The notes below the pieces were generated by a model that worked only from the letters and a program-made list of their open reading frames with translations, had not been told where the DNA came from and did not search any database. Source: Roseiarcus sp963805295 (GTDB lineage: Bacteria > Pseudomonadota > Alphaproteobacteria > Rhizobiales > Beijerinckiaceae). Taken from it: a DNA stretch of 64,000 nucleotides. The position numbers and the translations under genes are program-made. Location of the stretch: NCBI GenBank assembly GCA_963805295.1, contig CAWDTW010000033.1:202130-266129 (forward strand), written 5' to 3'. This document shows, one piece after another, positions 9,687 to 19,140 of the stretch (positions within the stretch are counted from its first letter, which is position 1; every line of letters starts with the position of its first letter).

Positions 9687-9862
9687 CATTGCGACCCCGA
9701 GCGTAGCGAGGGGGAAGCGATCCAGCCGTTCCACCGCCGCCGATGGCGGCAAATGCGAACTCCGAGCCGTTCGGCCGACGCGGCGATCTTGCGAGAGACG
9801 GCGGAAGCGGGACCGCTGGATCGCCACCCCCCGGGCTCTTCGACCCGGGGTCGCTCGCGATG
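9687..9862. repeat. Imperfect inverted-repeat element of about 175 bp
   Basis: The left end reads tcattgcgaccccgagcg and then gcgatccagc; the right end reads gctggatcgc and then ggtcgctcgcgatgacg, the reverse complement with mismatches. Elements with cattgcgagcgnagcg/gcgatccag ends are common dispersed intergenic repeats in Hyphomicrobiales. It encodes nothing and is probably a non-autonomous, MITE-like repeat. Confidence 0.55.
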
Positions 9863-9962
9863 ACGCGCCACGCTTCGCTCGCGATGACGGCTGAGTGCGT
9901 CATTGTGAGCGTGAGCGACATGCGAGGTTGATTTTTTCGGCCGCCTCTGATTGATAGGGCCC

Positions 9963-10010
9963 ATGCGAACGCGGTCGACGACCCTGCGACTTACCCGCCC
10001 GGCGCTCTAA
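9963..10010 (+). CDS. Possible leuA leader peptide
   Basis: A 15-codon frame (MRTRSTTLRLTRPAL) ends 100 bases before leuA. It has three Leu codons and many Arg/Thr codons. A GC-rich stem (ccggcgc 9999-10005 with gcgccgg 10014-10020) straddles its stop codon. Leucine-biosynthesis genes are often controlled by leader-peptide attenuation, so this is a candidate, but the leucines are not consecutive and no clear terminator with a T-run follows. Confidence 0.25.
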   Translation: MRTRSTTLRLTRPAL

Positions 10011-10109
10011 GGCGCGCCGGGACGCATCATTTCGCTTTCGATTTCCGACACGACAGGCTAGGCCGGCTGCGCCGCACGCAGGGCCGCCGCAACGTATCCA
10101 GGGTTCGTC

Positions 10110-11801
10110 ATGACCGCCATGCCCGTTTCCAAGTACCGCGCATTCCAGCCGATCGTTTTGCCCGATCGCCAGTGGCCCTCGCGCGTCATCGACAAGGCGC
10201 CGACCTGGTGTTCGGTGGATCTCCGCGACGGCAACCAGGCCCTCATCGAGCCGATGGGCGTCGACCGCAAGAACCGCATGTTCCGCCTGCTGGCCAACAT
10301 GGGCTTCAGGGAGATCGAGGTCGCCTTTCCCTCCGCTTCGCAGACCGATTTCGACTTCGTCCGCTCGATCATCGAGTCCGGCGCGATTCCCGACGGCGTC
10401 GCGATCCAGGCGCTGACCCAGTGCCGGCCGGAGCTGATCGAGCGCACCTTCGAGGCGGTCAAGGGGGCGAAGAAGGTCATTCTCCACTTCTACAACTCGA
10501 CCTCGGCCCTGCAGCGCGAAGTCGTCTTCCGCACCGACCGCAAGGGGGTGACCGAAATCGCGGTCGCGGCGGCCAAGCAGGTCAAGGCGCTGGCCGACGC
10601 CGCTCCCGGCACGGAGTTCGAGTTCGAATATTCGCCGGAAAGCTTCACCGGCACCGAGCTCGATTTCGCGCTCGAGGTCTGCGAGGCCGTGAAGGACGTC
10701 ATCCGGCCGACGCCGGAAAAGCGGCTCATCCTCAACCTGCCGGCGACCGTCGAAATGGCGACGCCCAACACCTACGCCGATCAGTTCGAATGGTTCGGCC
10801 GCCATGTCTCCGACCGGTCGAGCGTCATCCTCTCCGTCCATCCGCACAACGACCGCGGCACCGCGGTCGCGGCGGCGGAGCTCGCGCTGATGGCCGGCGC
10901 CGAGCGAGTTGAGGGGACGCTGTTCGGCAACGGCGAGCGGACCGGCAATGTCGACATCGTCACCATGGCGCTGAACCTGTTCACTCAGGGCGTCGACCCC
11001 GAACTCGACCTGCGCGACGTGAACGCGATCAAGGAGATCGTCGAGCACTGCAACCAGCTGCCGGTGCATCAGCGCCATCCTTACGTCGGCGAGCTCGTTT
11101 ACACCGCCTTTTCCGGCTCGCATCAGGACGCGATCAAGAAGGGCTTCGAGGCGCAGGCCAGGCGCAACGATCCGCTGTTCCAGGTGCCCTATCTGCCGAT
11201 CGACCCGAAGGACGTCGGGCGCGACTACGAGGCGGTGATCCGCATCAACAGCCAGTCCGGCAAGGGCGGCATGGCCTACATCCTGCGCGCCGACTACGGC
11301 CTCGACTTGCCGCGCTCGCTGCAGGTCGAGTTCTCCAGGATCGCGCAGGAGCGCATGGACGCGGACGGCAAGGAGCTGACCTCGCCGGAGCTGTGGGCGC
11401 TGTTCCGCCAGGCCTACCTGCTCGACGACGCGCCGCTGACGCTCGTCAAGCAGCAGACGGTCCCGACCAGCCCCGACAATCGCGAGCTCGTTGCGACCCT
11501 GCGCAAGGCCGACGGGGCGACGTTCACGATCGAAGGCGAGGGCAACGGTCCGGTCGACGCTTTCGTCGACGCGCTCAAGAAAGCGTTCCCCGTCGATTTC
11601 TCGTTCATCGACTATCACGAGCACGCGGTCGGCCGCGGCGCCAACGCGACCGCCGCGAGCTACGTCGAGATCCAGGACGCCGACGGACGCGTGCTGCATG
11701 GGGTCGGGATCGACCCCAACATCGTGATGGCCTCGCTCAAGGCGACGCTCGGCGCCGTTTTGCGGTTGATGCGGCGCGAGGGCGGCGCGGGGCCGTCATG
11801 A
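10110..11801 (+). CDS. leuA: 2-isopropylmalate synthase
   Basis: A complete 563-residue enzyme that condenses acetyl-CoA with 2-oxoisovalerate, the first step of leucine synthesis. It is the long form (LeuA type 2). The catalytic HMGL-like barrel carries DLRDGNQALIEPM near residue 37, HPHNDRG near 250 and LFGNGERTGNVD near 272. The C-terminal domain (from about residue 440) is the LeuA allosteric leucine-binding dimerisation domain. The frame is clean throughout. Its stop overlaps the convergent glgC stop by six bases. Confidence 0.95.
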   Translation: MTAMPVSKYRAFQPIVLPDRQWPSRVIDKAPTWCSVDLRDGNQALIEPMGVDRKNRMFRLLANMGFREIEVAFPSASQTDFDFVRSIIESGAIPDGVAIQALTQCRPELIERTFEAVKGAKKVILHFYNSTSALQREVVFRTDRKGVTEIAVAAAKQVKALADAAPGTEFEFEYSPESFTGTELDFALEVCEAVKDVIRPTPEKRLILNLPATVEMATPNTYADQFEWFGRHVSDRSSVILSVHPHNDRGTAVAAAELALMAGAERVEGTLFGNGERTGNVDIVTMALNLFTQGVDPELDLRDVNAIKEIVEHCNQLPVHQRHPYVGELVYTAFSGSHQDAIKKGFEAQARRNDPLFQVPYLPIDPKDVGRDYEAVIRINSQSGKGGMAYILRADYGLDLPRSLQVEFSRIAQERMDADGKELTSPELWALFRQAYLLDDAPLTLVKQQTVPTSPDNRELVATLRKADGATFTIEGEGNGPVDAFVDALKKAFPVDFSFIDYHEHAVGRGANATAASYVEIQDADGRVLHGVGIDPNIVMASLKATLGAVLRLMRREGGAGPS

Positions 11802-13019
11802 CCAGAGCCTGTCGAGCATCGGCTGGGTAATCAGCGTCACGCCGTCGGGAGTGCGCCGGAAGCGCCTGGCGTCGAGTTCGGGATCCTCACCGACCACGAG
11901 CCCGTCGGGGATCATCGCCTCGCCGCAGACGACGACGCGCGTCAACCGGGCGTGACGGCCAATGCGCGCATAGGGCAGGATCACCGACTCGTGGACCGTC
12001 GAGTAGGAATTGACGCGCGCGCCGGTGAACATCAGCGAGCGGCTGACCGAGCCGCCGGAGACGATGCAGCCCTCGCCCAGCAGCGAGGAAACCGCCACGC
12101 CGCGCCGCCCGTCAACGTCGTGCACGAACTTGGCCGGAGGCGTGATCTCGCCATAGGACCAGATCGGCCAGGCGCGGTCGTAAAGGTCGAGATGGGGAAC
12201 GGCGTCGGTCAGATCGATATTGGCCGCCCAATAAGCGTCCACCGTTTCCACGTCGCGCCAATAGACGCCCGCCTCGTCGCGCGACACCACGCAGGACTTT
12301 GAAAAACAGTGCGCGACGGCTTTGCCGTGGGCGACGATGTACGGAATGACGTCTTCGCCGAAATTGTGCGAGGAATTCGGGTCGGCTGCGTCGCGCTTCA
12401 GTTGCTCGATCAGAAATTTCGTCTCGAACGCGTAAATACCCATGCTCCGCCGCGCACTGTTCGGGAAGGCCGGCATCAGCGGCGGATTGTCGGGCTTTCT
12501 GACGAACGAGCGAATGCGGTCATTTTCGTCGACGCTCATCACGCCGAAGCGCTTGGCCTCCTCGATTGACGTCTGCAGGCAGCCGACCGTCACGTCCGCG
12601 CCGGACTCGACGTGCTGGCGAAGCATCTTCTCGTAATCCATTTTGTAGACGTGGTCGCCGGCGAGGATGACCATGTATTGCGGCGCGTAGCTTTCGATGA
12701 TGTCGATGTTCTGATGGACCGCGTCGGCCGTGCCGAGGTACCACATCGTTTCCGAGACGCGCTGCGAGGCGGGCAGAATGTCGAAGCTCTCGTTGCGCTC
12801 GGGGCGGAGAAAGTTCCAGGCGCGCTGCAGATGGCTGATCAGGCTGTGCGCTTTGTATTGCGTGGCGACGGCGATGCGGCGGATGCCGGAATTCAGCGCG
12901 TTGGACAAGGCGAAATCGATGATGCGCGATTTGCCGCCGAAAGGAACGGCCGGCTTGGCGTGCCAGTCCGTCAGTTCCATCAGACGTCTGCCCCGAACGC
13001 CGCACAAGACATACGCCAT
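11796..13019 (-). CDS. glgC: Glucose-1-phosphate adenylyltransferase
   Basis: It makes ADP-glucose for glycogen from glucose-1-phosphate and ATP. The 407 residues from ATG 13019 contain KPAVPFGGKSRIIDFALSNA and the C-terminal left-handed beta-helix. The family usually has another 15-20 residues before this point. An upstream ATG at 13085 (MKVSTW) and the APDELGRTRRLMRGT-like segment are present but in other frames, so a frameshift near 13020-13070 may have shortened the start. The nucleotide loop reads CGVRGRRL where the family has a second Gly (GGRG), an unusual change at a conserved site. Confidence 0.85.
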   Translation of the reverse strand: MAYVLCGVRGRRLMELTDWHAKPAVPFGGKSRIIDFALSNALNSGIRRIAVATQYKAHSLISHLQRAWNFLRPERNESFDILPASQRVSETMWYLGTADAVHQNIDIIESYAPQYMVILAGDHVYKMDYEKMLRQHVESGADVTVGCLQTSIEEAKRFGVMSVDENDRIRSFVRKPDNPPLMPAFPNSARRSMGIYAFETKFLIEQLKRDAADPNSSHNFGEDVIPYIVAHGKAVAHCFSKSCVVSRDEAGVYWRDVETVDAYWAANIDLTDAVPHLDLYDRAWPIWSYGEITPPAKFVHDVDGRRGVAVSSLLGEGCIVSGGSVSRSLMFTGARVNSYSTVHESVILPYARIGRHARLTRVVVCGEAMIPDGLVVGEDPELDARRFRRTPDGVTLITQPMLDRLWS

Positions 13020-13085
13020 CGCGTGCCGCGCATAAGGCGCCGAGTTCGGCCGAGTTCGTCGGGCGCGCCCAGGTGCTCACTTTCA

Positions 13086-13442
13086 TTTCCTCCCGCTCGC
13101 AAACGCCGGACCGACGTCTTGCCGCGCTTGAACGGGGCCGGGTTCTCGAAGCTTCTCCCTGCTTCTCGAAACAATATCGTGTCGGATCGGCGCCGGACAC
13201 ACAAGCTGCGTCAACATGTCGCGCGAGGGAGCGTTCCGCCGTCCGCCCTTCACGACGCCGTCAACCAACTCGGCGCGTTCCACGCTGGTCGTTAGATACC
13301 CAATGGCATCCCCATTGTGAAGATCGTGAGGCGACGACCCGGCCTCCTCTCTCTCGAAGACAACGTGTTGTTGCTGCCCGATGCCGAACGGATCACGGGC
13401 TACGCGAGGTCCGCTTTCCCCTGTGCCGAGACGTTAGACATA
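13086..13442. other. Intergenic region glgC-histidine kinase
   Basis: No convincing gene. A 6-bp inverted repeat (caatgg 13301-13306, ccattg 13312-13317) is the only local structure noted. Short open frames here have no family resemblance. Confidence 0.4.
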
Positions 13443-14570
13443 TCAGCTCGCTCCGGGCAGCGTCAGATAAAATGTCGAGCCTTCGCCGGGGCGCGAGCCG
13501 ACGCCGAGCGTCCAGCCGTATCGGTCGGCGATCGCCTTGCAGATCGCGAGCCCGATGCCGGTGCCGGGATACTGCGCCGCGTCGTGCAGCCGTTTGAACG
13601 GCTCGAAGATCTCCTTCGCGAGCTTCTCGTCGAAGCCGATGCCGTCGTCGGCGATGGAGAGCCTCGCCTGCGCGCGGCCGACCGGCGCGGCGCGGATTTC
13701 GATCGCCGGCGCCGCGCCCGGCTTATGATATTTGATCGCGTTGGAAACGATGTTCTGGATGAGCCGTCCGAGCTGCGCGCGGTCGGCCGGCACGACGATC
13801 GGCGGGACATGGACGCTGATCCGCGCGCCTGCTTCCTCGATCGCCGCCGACAGGTCGCTCAACGCCAGTTCGACCTCCGTGCGCAGATCGAGCGGCTGCG
13901 CGTGGGTTTCGCTTCCGGTCACCCGCGAGAAGGTGAGAAGGTTCTCGACCATGCGACGGGCGCGCACCGCCGATGTCGTGATGACCGAGGTGGCGCGCGC
14001 GATGTCGGCCGCCTCGGACCTCGCGACCGTTTCGGACGTCGCGATCGCTTCCTTCAAGAGTTCGGCGTAGACCGCGATCTTGCGCAAAGGCTCCTGCAGG
14101 TCGTGCGAGGCCACGTAGGCGAACTGGGTCAGGCGCTCGTTGGCGAGTTCGAGGTCGCTGGCGCGCTGCGCGAGCTCCACTTCCGCCTTACGCCGCTCGG
14201 TGATGTCGACCACGGTCGCGAGCACGATCGGACCGCTTTCGACGTCGATCGGGGTGAGCGCGATCTCGACCGGGAACTCGCGTCCGTCCTTGCGCGTTCC
14301 GTTGAGATCACGGCCGGCGCCCATCGGACGCGTGCTGGGGTTGGCGAAGAAGCCGCGCCGCAAGCCGGCGTGCGCCGTGCGCAGCCGCGAGGGAACGAGC
14401 ATGTCGATCGACTGTCCGATCAACTGGTCCACGCCGTAGCCGAACATGCGCTCGGTCTCGGCGTTGGCGAATTCGATCACGCCGTTCACGTCGACCATGA
14501 TCATGGCGGCGGGAGAGGCGTCGACCGCCAGCCGGAAGCGATCGTCGCCTTGTGGTCGGGTCGGCATCAT
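13443..14570 (-). CDS. PAS-domain sensor histidine kinase
   Basis: A soluble 375-residue kinase without membrane segments. A PAS domain (about residues 8-130) ends in the PAC-like VVDITERRKAE. A HisKA dimerisation domain follows with the phospho-acceptor His156 in YVASHDLQEPLRK, then a HATPase domain with the N box (NIVSNAIKYHK), G1 box (DDGIGF) and G2 box (GTGIGLAICK). SHDLQEPLRK is typical of phytochrome-like or light/redox kinases. A receiver-only regulator is divergently encoded 121 bases away and is the likely partner. The start ATG ATG follows a GGGGAG ribosome binding site. Confidence 0.9.
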   Translation of the reverse strand: MMPTRPQGDDRFRLAVDASPAAMIMVDVNGVIEFANAETERMFGYGVDQLIGQSIDMLVPSRLRTAHAGLRRGFFANPSTRPMGAGRDLNGTRKDGREFPVEIALTPIDVESGPIVLATVVDITERRKAEVELAQRASDLELANERLTQFAYVASHDLQEPLRKIAVYAELLKEAIATSETVARSEAADIARATSVITTSAVRARRMVENLLTFSRVTGSETHAQPLDLRTEVELALSDLSAAIEEAGARISVHVPPIVVPADRAQLGRLIQNIVSNAIKYHKPGAAPAIEIRAAPVGRAQARLSIADDGIGFDEKLAKEIFEPFKRLHDAAQYPGTGIGLAICKAIADRYGWTLGVGSRPGEGSTFYLTLPGAS

Positions 14571-14691
14571 CTCCCCTCACTCTGGCCGTCTGCGGCTGGT
14601 ACGGCCCTTCTCGCAAGTCTCGATGAGGTCGCCGCGAACAGTGTAATCTGATACAGTCTCCACGTTCACCTGTTCAGTTGAACTCAAGCCG

Positions 14692-15144
14692 ATGCCCGAA
14701 GCACACGCCACACCGAGACCCTGCCGGGTCATGCTGATCGAAGACGACCCCGACGACGTGTTTCTTTTCGAGCGCGCTTTGGACCGGGTGAAGGCCGGAA
14801 TGCGGCAGGAAGTCGCCCTCGAATACGCCGCCGACGGCCTCGATGCGGCTTATCGGGTGTCGGTCGAGGATCTGACCAGCAAGCTTCCCGACGTGCTGGT
14901 GCTCGATCTCAACATGCCGCGGCTCAACGGCGTCAGGTTTCTCCATACGCTGCGCGGGACCATGGAGCTGCGCGAGCTCCCGGTCTTCGTGCTGACGACG
15001 TCGACGGCGCGGCCGGTGCACGAGGAGGCGTTGCGCGCCGGCGCCGACAAAGTTTTCGTCAAGCCCGACAGCGCCGACGCCATGTCGGCGATCGCCGCCG
15101 AAATCGTCCAGCGCGGCGTCGCGTTCGCGCAGTCTCACCTCTGA
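14692..15144 (+). CDS. Receiver-only response regulator (Rcp1-like)
   Basis: A 150-residue single receiver domain. The acidic pocket is IEDDPDD (residues 16-22), the phospho-acceptor is Asp72 in LDLNMPRLNG, the switch Thr is in VLTTSTA, and the Lys is in VFVKP (Lys124). There is no output domain, so it probably relays phosphate or acts by protein contact. The DDPDD opening and long insert before Asp72 match the CheY-like regulators paired with SHDLQEPLRK kinases, here encoded divergently next door. Confidence 0.9.
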   Translation: MPEAHATPRPCRVMLIEDDPDDVFLFERALDRVKAGMRQEVALEYAADGLDAAYRVSVEDLTSKLPDVLVLDLNMPRLNGVRFLHTLRGTMELRELPVFVLTTSTARPVHEEALRAGADKVFVKPDSADAMSAIAAEIVQRGVAFAQSHL

Positions 15145-15293
15145 CCTTGCCGGCCGCCGACCGTGATCCGGGCGCGCCGGCTAAGTCAGCCGCGCGCGCG
15201 AACGCAAAACTTTAGCCGAAGTCTCCTGCGGCGCCGGCGGAATTTCTTAACCGCGCCAGAATTGCAACGTATGCAGGGGCTTTCCGCGCAGAG

Positions 15294-16160
15294 TTGCGCG
15301 TTGATCGGGCGATCCTCTACATCCTGCTTCAGGTGGCGTTCCTGATGGCGTTGCGTCCGGACGATCTTGCCCACGGTTGGGCGCAGCTGACCTTCACCGG
15401 CGCGGCGGGGCCGTTCGCGGGCCTGGCGGCGACCCTCGGCCTCAGTTGGCTCGCCGCTCTTCTCTACATCGATGCCTATATCTCCCCCAGCGGTACGGCG
15501 CTGATGTATATGACCGGCGGCGCGCGAATTCTGTTCGCGACCGGCGAGACGAACGCGGGTCCGAGCTGGCTGAGCGCGCTGAACGCCGCGAAGGCGCCGT
15601 GGGCCGGCGTGCTCATGATGTTGGTCGTCGGCGTCCTGTTCCTGCTGCCGTTCCCGGCCTGGCAATTGATGGTCTCTTACATCACCTCGGTGACTGTGCT
15701 GACCTACGGACTGGGACCGATCGTGCTTCGGGTTCTGCGTCGCAACCAGCCTGAAGTGCAACGGCCGTTCCGGCTATGGGGGGCCGAGATCGTGGCGCCG
15801 GTCGCCTTCATCTGCAGCGACTGGGTCATTTACTGGACCGGCTTCAAGACCGACAGCTTCCTGTTCGCCCTCATCGCCGTCGTCTTCGTGCTCTATGCGG
15901 CCTATTATTACCTGATCGCCCGATTGCCTTCGGCGGACTTCGGCTGGCGCTACATCGCGTGGCTCCTGCCGTGGTTCGGCGGGATGTGGGTGCTCTCGGC
16001 GCTCAGCGATATCGACGGCGGCTATGGCCTCCTGACGTTCTGGCCGGCCGCGGTCGCGGTCGCGATCTGGAGCCTCGTCGACATCGAACTGGCGCTCTGG
16101 TCCGCCCTCCCTGCGGCCGAGACCGCGGAAATGATGGAAAGGATGGAGCGGACTGCATAG
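15294..16160 (+). pseudogene. APC-family amino-acid permease, N-terminal half missing
   Basis: The frame encodes the C-terminal half (about 288 residues) of an APC-superfamily permease with seven or so hydrophobic segments. Homology begins abruptly at RAILYILLQVAFLMAL, a segment from the middle of such proteins. The usual first five or six helices and the substrate motif of helix 1 are absent, and 15145-15293 does not contain them in any frame. A TTG at 15294 could start translation, but the fragment is unlikely to transport. Confidence 0.75.
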
Positions 16161-16175
16161 CGACGCGGGTTCCGA

Positions 16176-16511
16176 TCAGGCCTCCGCGCCGCCCGCGAGC
16201 CGCGTCGCGAGCGCCTCGAGCCGCGAACCGAGCGCGTCGAGGTTGGCGGCGATCGCCTCGGATCGGGCGACCGCCGCCTCGGCGCGCTCGCGTTCGGCAG
16301 CGACCTCGTCGCGGGCCTCGGAGAGACTGTCGGCGATGGTGAGCGCGGCCATGACGACCAGGCGCTGGTCGCCGATCTCGCCGAAGGTCGAGCGCAGTTC
16401 GCCGATCTTGGCGTCGATCATCGTCGCCAGCCGCTCGAGCCGCGCTTCCTCGCCCTCGTTGCAGGCGAGGCGGTACTTGCGGCCGTCGATCGTCACCGAT
16501 ACCTGCGCCAT
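16176..16511 (-). CDS. zapA: Cell division protein ZapA
   Basis: A 111-residue ZapA. It has the N-terminal MAQVSVTIDGRKYRLAC and GEEARLERLA blocks and a long C-terminal coiled coil. ZapA bundles FtsZ protofilaments at the division ring. It lies 32 bases downstream of the DUF4164 gene on the same strand, the usual arrangement in this order. Its stop is 15 bases from the end of the permease fragment, so any 6S RNA gene that often follows zapA is absent here. Confidence 0.9.
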   Translation of the reverse strand: MAQVSVTIDGRKYRLACNEGEEARLERLATMIDAKIGELRSTFGEIGDQRLVVMAALTIADSLSEARDEVAAERERAEAAVARSEAIAANLDALGSRLEALATRLAGGAEA

Positions 16512-16543
16512 CGCGCGAGCCTTTTCTTGCCGGCGCCGGCGGC

Positions 16544-16846
16544 CTAGTCGGCCGCCGGATCCATTCGTTCGATGATCGCGCCGATGGCCCGCGCCGCGCG
16601 CGTGAGCCGCGCGCCCGCCTCCATGTTGGCGGCCTCGAGCGCTCGGGAGCGGTCGAGCGCGGCGTCGAGTTCGACCGCCAGACGCGAGCGGTCGTCCTGC
16701 ATCAGGGCGTATTCCTCGGTGGCGTCGGCGCGCGCCTCGTCGTGGCGCATGCGCCGCTCGGCCGCCCGCTCCAGCGAGTCGACGGCCGCGGCGAGCCGCC
16801 TCAGCGATTGCTCCAGCGCATCCGGCAAGGTTTCTCTTCCGCCCAT
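16544..16846 (-). CDS. DUF4164 coiled-coil protein
   Basis: A 100-residue almost wholly helical protein (LEQSLRRLAAAVDSLERAA and following heptads) matching DUF4164. These proteins are found directly before zapA in Hyphomicrobiales, and a role in divisome organisation is inferred from that context only. It is transcribed divergently from tkt, with 162 bases between them. Confidence 0.8.
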   Translation of the reverse strand: MGGRETLPDALEQSLRRLAAAVDSLERAAERRMRHDEARADATEEYALMQDDRSRLAVELDAALDRSRALEAANMEAGARLTRAARAIGAIIERMDPAAD

Positions 16847-17008
16847 TGCAACGCTTTCTTTACGCGATGCTTGAACGAGGCGTCAACGCGCGCCGCAAGG
16901 GAAATCACAGCGATTATTCACAGCGATTGACAGGCTGCCGGAGGCGTCCGTAACTGGCGGGCGATCGCCCGCGTAGGGGCGAGTGAGCGCCAGCAGAGGA
17001 GACCGTCC

Positions 17009-19000
17009 ATGGCGACGAGCCCAACCCACGACTCCATGGCCAACGCCATCCGCTTTCTCGCCGTCGACGCGGTGGAAAAGGCCAAGAGCGGCCATCCCGG
17101 CCTGCCGATGGGCGCGGCCGACATCGGGACCGTCCTGTTCCGCGACGTGCTGAAATTCGACGCCTCCGACCCGTACTGGCCGGATCGCGACCGCTTCGTG
17201 CTGTCGGCCGGCCATGGCTGTATGCTGTTGTATGCGCTCCTCTATCTGACCGGCGTCGGCGGCGACAAAGGTCTGCAGATCGACGATCTGAAGGCCTTTC
17301 GACAGCTCGGCTCCAGGACGCCCGGCCATCCCGAATACGGCCATGCCCCCGGCGTCGAGACGACCACAGGCCCGCTCGGGCAGGGCCTCGGCAACGCGGT
17401 CGGCATGGCGATCGCCGAGCGGCTGCTCGCGGCTCATTTCCCGAGCGTCGTCGATCACCGAACCTACGTGCTGGCCTCAGACGGCGATCTGATGGAGGGC
17501 GTCAGCCAGGAGGCGATCGGGATCGCCGGCCATCTCAAGCTCAGGAAGCTCATCGTATTCTACGACGACAACGGCATCTCGATCGACGGCAAGACGTCGC
17601 TCGCCGATTCGGTCGACCAGGTCGCGCGCTTCGAATCGGCCGGCTGGAACGCGAGCCGCATCGACGGCCACGACCCGGCCGCGATTCTCGACGCCGTGCG
17701 CGCCGCCCAGAACTCGGACCGGCCGACGATGATCGCCTGCAAGACGACCATCGGCTTCGGCTTGCCGACCAAGGCCGGAACGAACAAGGCGCATGGCGAG
17801 GCGCCCGGGCCGACGGAAGTCGCCGGCGCGCGCAAGGCGCTCGACTGGCCTTACGATCCGTTCGTCGTGCCGGACGACGTGCTCGCCGCCTGGCGAGAGG
17901 CGGGCCAGCGCGGCAAGCCGCAGAACGACGCATGGCGGGCCGCGCTGGCCGCGCTCGATCCCGAGACGCGGGCCGAATTCGAGCGGCGCATCCGCGGCGA
18001 GCTGCCGAAGACCCTCGACGAGGCGATCGACGCCTATAAGCGGAAGCTCGCCGTGGACGCTCCGGAGATCGCCACTCGCAAGGCGGGCGAGGCGGCGCTC
18101 AACGTGATCGCGCCGATTGTCCCGGAACTGGTGACGAGCTCGGCGGACCTGACCGGCTCGAACAACACCAGGGTGGCGGCGACCCGCGACGTCACGCCGG
18201 ACGATTTTTCCGGCCGCTACATCCACTGGGGCATTCGCGAGCACGGCATGGCGGCGGCCTGCAACGGCATCGCGGTGCATCGAGGGGTGATCCCGTCGGG
18301 GGCTTCCTTCCTCACGTTCACCGATTATTGCCGTCCCTCGCTGCGGCTCGCCGCCCTAAGCGCCTTCCACGTCGTGCACGTGTTCACCCATGATTCGATC
18401 GGCCTCGGCGAGGATGGGCCGACCCATCAGCCGGTCGAGCATCTGGCGGCGCTGCGGGCGATCCCCAACCTCTATCTCTGGCGGCCGGCCGATAGCGTCG
18501 AGACGGTCGAATGCTGGCAGGCGGCGCTCGAGCGCCCGCGCTCGCCCTCGATCCTCGCGCTGACCCGGCAGAACCTGCCGGCTTTGCGCCGGACCCATGT
18601 GGTCGAGAACCTCTGCGCGAAGGGCGCCTACGAGATTTCTCCCGCCGCCGGCCCGGCCGCCGTTTCGATCTTTGCGTCGGGATCGGAGGTCTCGCTCGCG
18701 GTCGCCGCGCAGGCGCTCTTGAAGGGCAGGGGGGTCGCGGCCCGGGTCGTCTCCGTGCCGTGCATGGACGCTTTTCTCGACCAGCCGGAGGACTATCGCC
18801 GCTCGGTGATCGGCTCGGCCGCGGTGAAAGTCGCAGTCGAGGCGGCGGTGCGCCAGGGCTGGGACGCAATCATCGGCGACGGCCCGTTCATCGGCATGAC
18901 CGGCTTCGGCGCGAGCGCGCCCTACAAGGCGGTCTATCAGCATTTCGGCATCACTGCAGAGGCCGTCGCCGAGGCGGCCGTCGATCGGCTCGGCGGTTGA
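17009..19000 (+). CDS. tkt: Transketolase
   Basis: A complete 663-residue thiamine-diphosphate enzyme that moves two-carbon ketol units between sugar phosphates (pentose phosphate and Calvin-type cycles). The N-terminal TPP domain has GHPGLPMGAADI and the GDGDLMEGVSQEA-type ThDP motif (here SDGDLMEG near residue 157). The central domain has WGIREHGMAAA near 410 with the catalytic Glu. An AGGAGA site precedes the ATG. It opens the gap-pgk gene run, with 140 bases before gap. Confidence 0.95.
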   Translation: MATSPTHDSMANAIRFLAVDAVEKAKSGHPGLPMGAADIGTVLFRDVLKFDASDPYWPDRDRFVLSAGHGCMLLYALLYLTGVGGDKGLQIDDLKAFRQLGSRTPGHPEYGHAPGVETTTGPLGQGLGNAVGMAIAERLLAAHFPSVVDHRTYVLASDGDLMEGVSQEAIGIAGHLKLRKLIVFYDDNGISIDGKTSLADSVDQVARFESAGWNASRIDGHDPAAILDAVRAAQNSDRPTMIACKTTIGFGLPTKAGTNKAHGEAPGPTEVAGARKALDWPYDPFVVPDDVLAAWREAGQRGKPQNDAWRAALAALDPETRAEFERRIRGELPKTLDEAIDAYKRKLAVDAPEIATRKAGEAALNVIAPIVPELVTSSADLTGSNNTRVAATRDVTPDDFSGRYIHWGIREHGMAAACNGIAVHRGVIPSGASFLTFTDYCRPSLRLAALSAFHVVHVFTHDSIGLGEDGPTHQPVEHLAALRAIPNLYLWRPADSVETVECWQAALERPRSPSILALTRQNLPALRRTHVVENLCAKGAYEISPAAGPAAVSIFASGSEVSLAVAAQALLKGRGVAARVVSVPCMDAFLDQPEDYRRSVIGSAAVKVAVEAAVRQGWDAIIGDGPFIGMTGFGASAPYKAVYQHFGITAEAVAEAAVDRLGG

Positions 19001-19140
19001 TCGGCCGCGCGACGGCGAATTGTCGCATTCGGGGAATAGCCTGTGGACTTTAGACGAGGGATGGGACAATAAGCGCCCGCAACCAATTCAGAAACGTCGC
19101 GGCGGTCGCGACAATCAGGCGGGCAGGAGGAGAGTGGACG

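Larger units (their letters stand above)
9595..10109. other. Intergenic region higA-leuA
   Basis: No protein gene is convincing here apart from a possible 15-codon leader before leuA. The stretch holds a dispersed inverted-repeat element (9687-9862) and further scraps of the same type of repeat up to about 9930 (cattgtgagcgtgagcgaca). Confidence 0.5.

Noticed and set aside
16160..16176. 6S RNA gene next to zapA
   Set aside because: Only 15 bases separate zapA from the permease fragment. The 162-base zapA-operon/tkt gap shows no clear long hairpin typical of 6S RNA.
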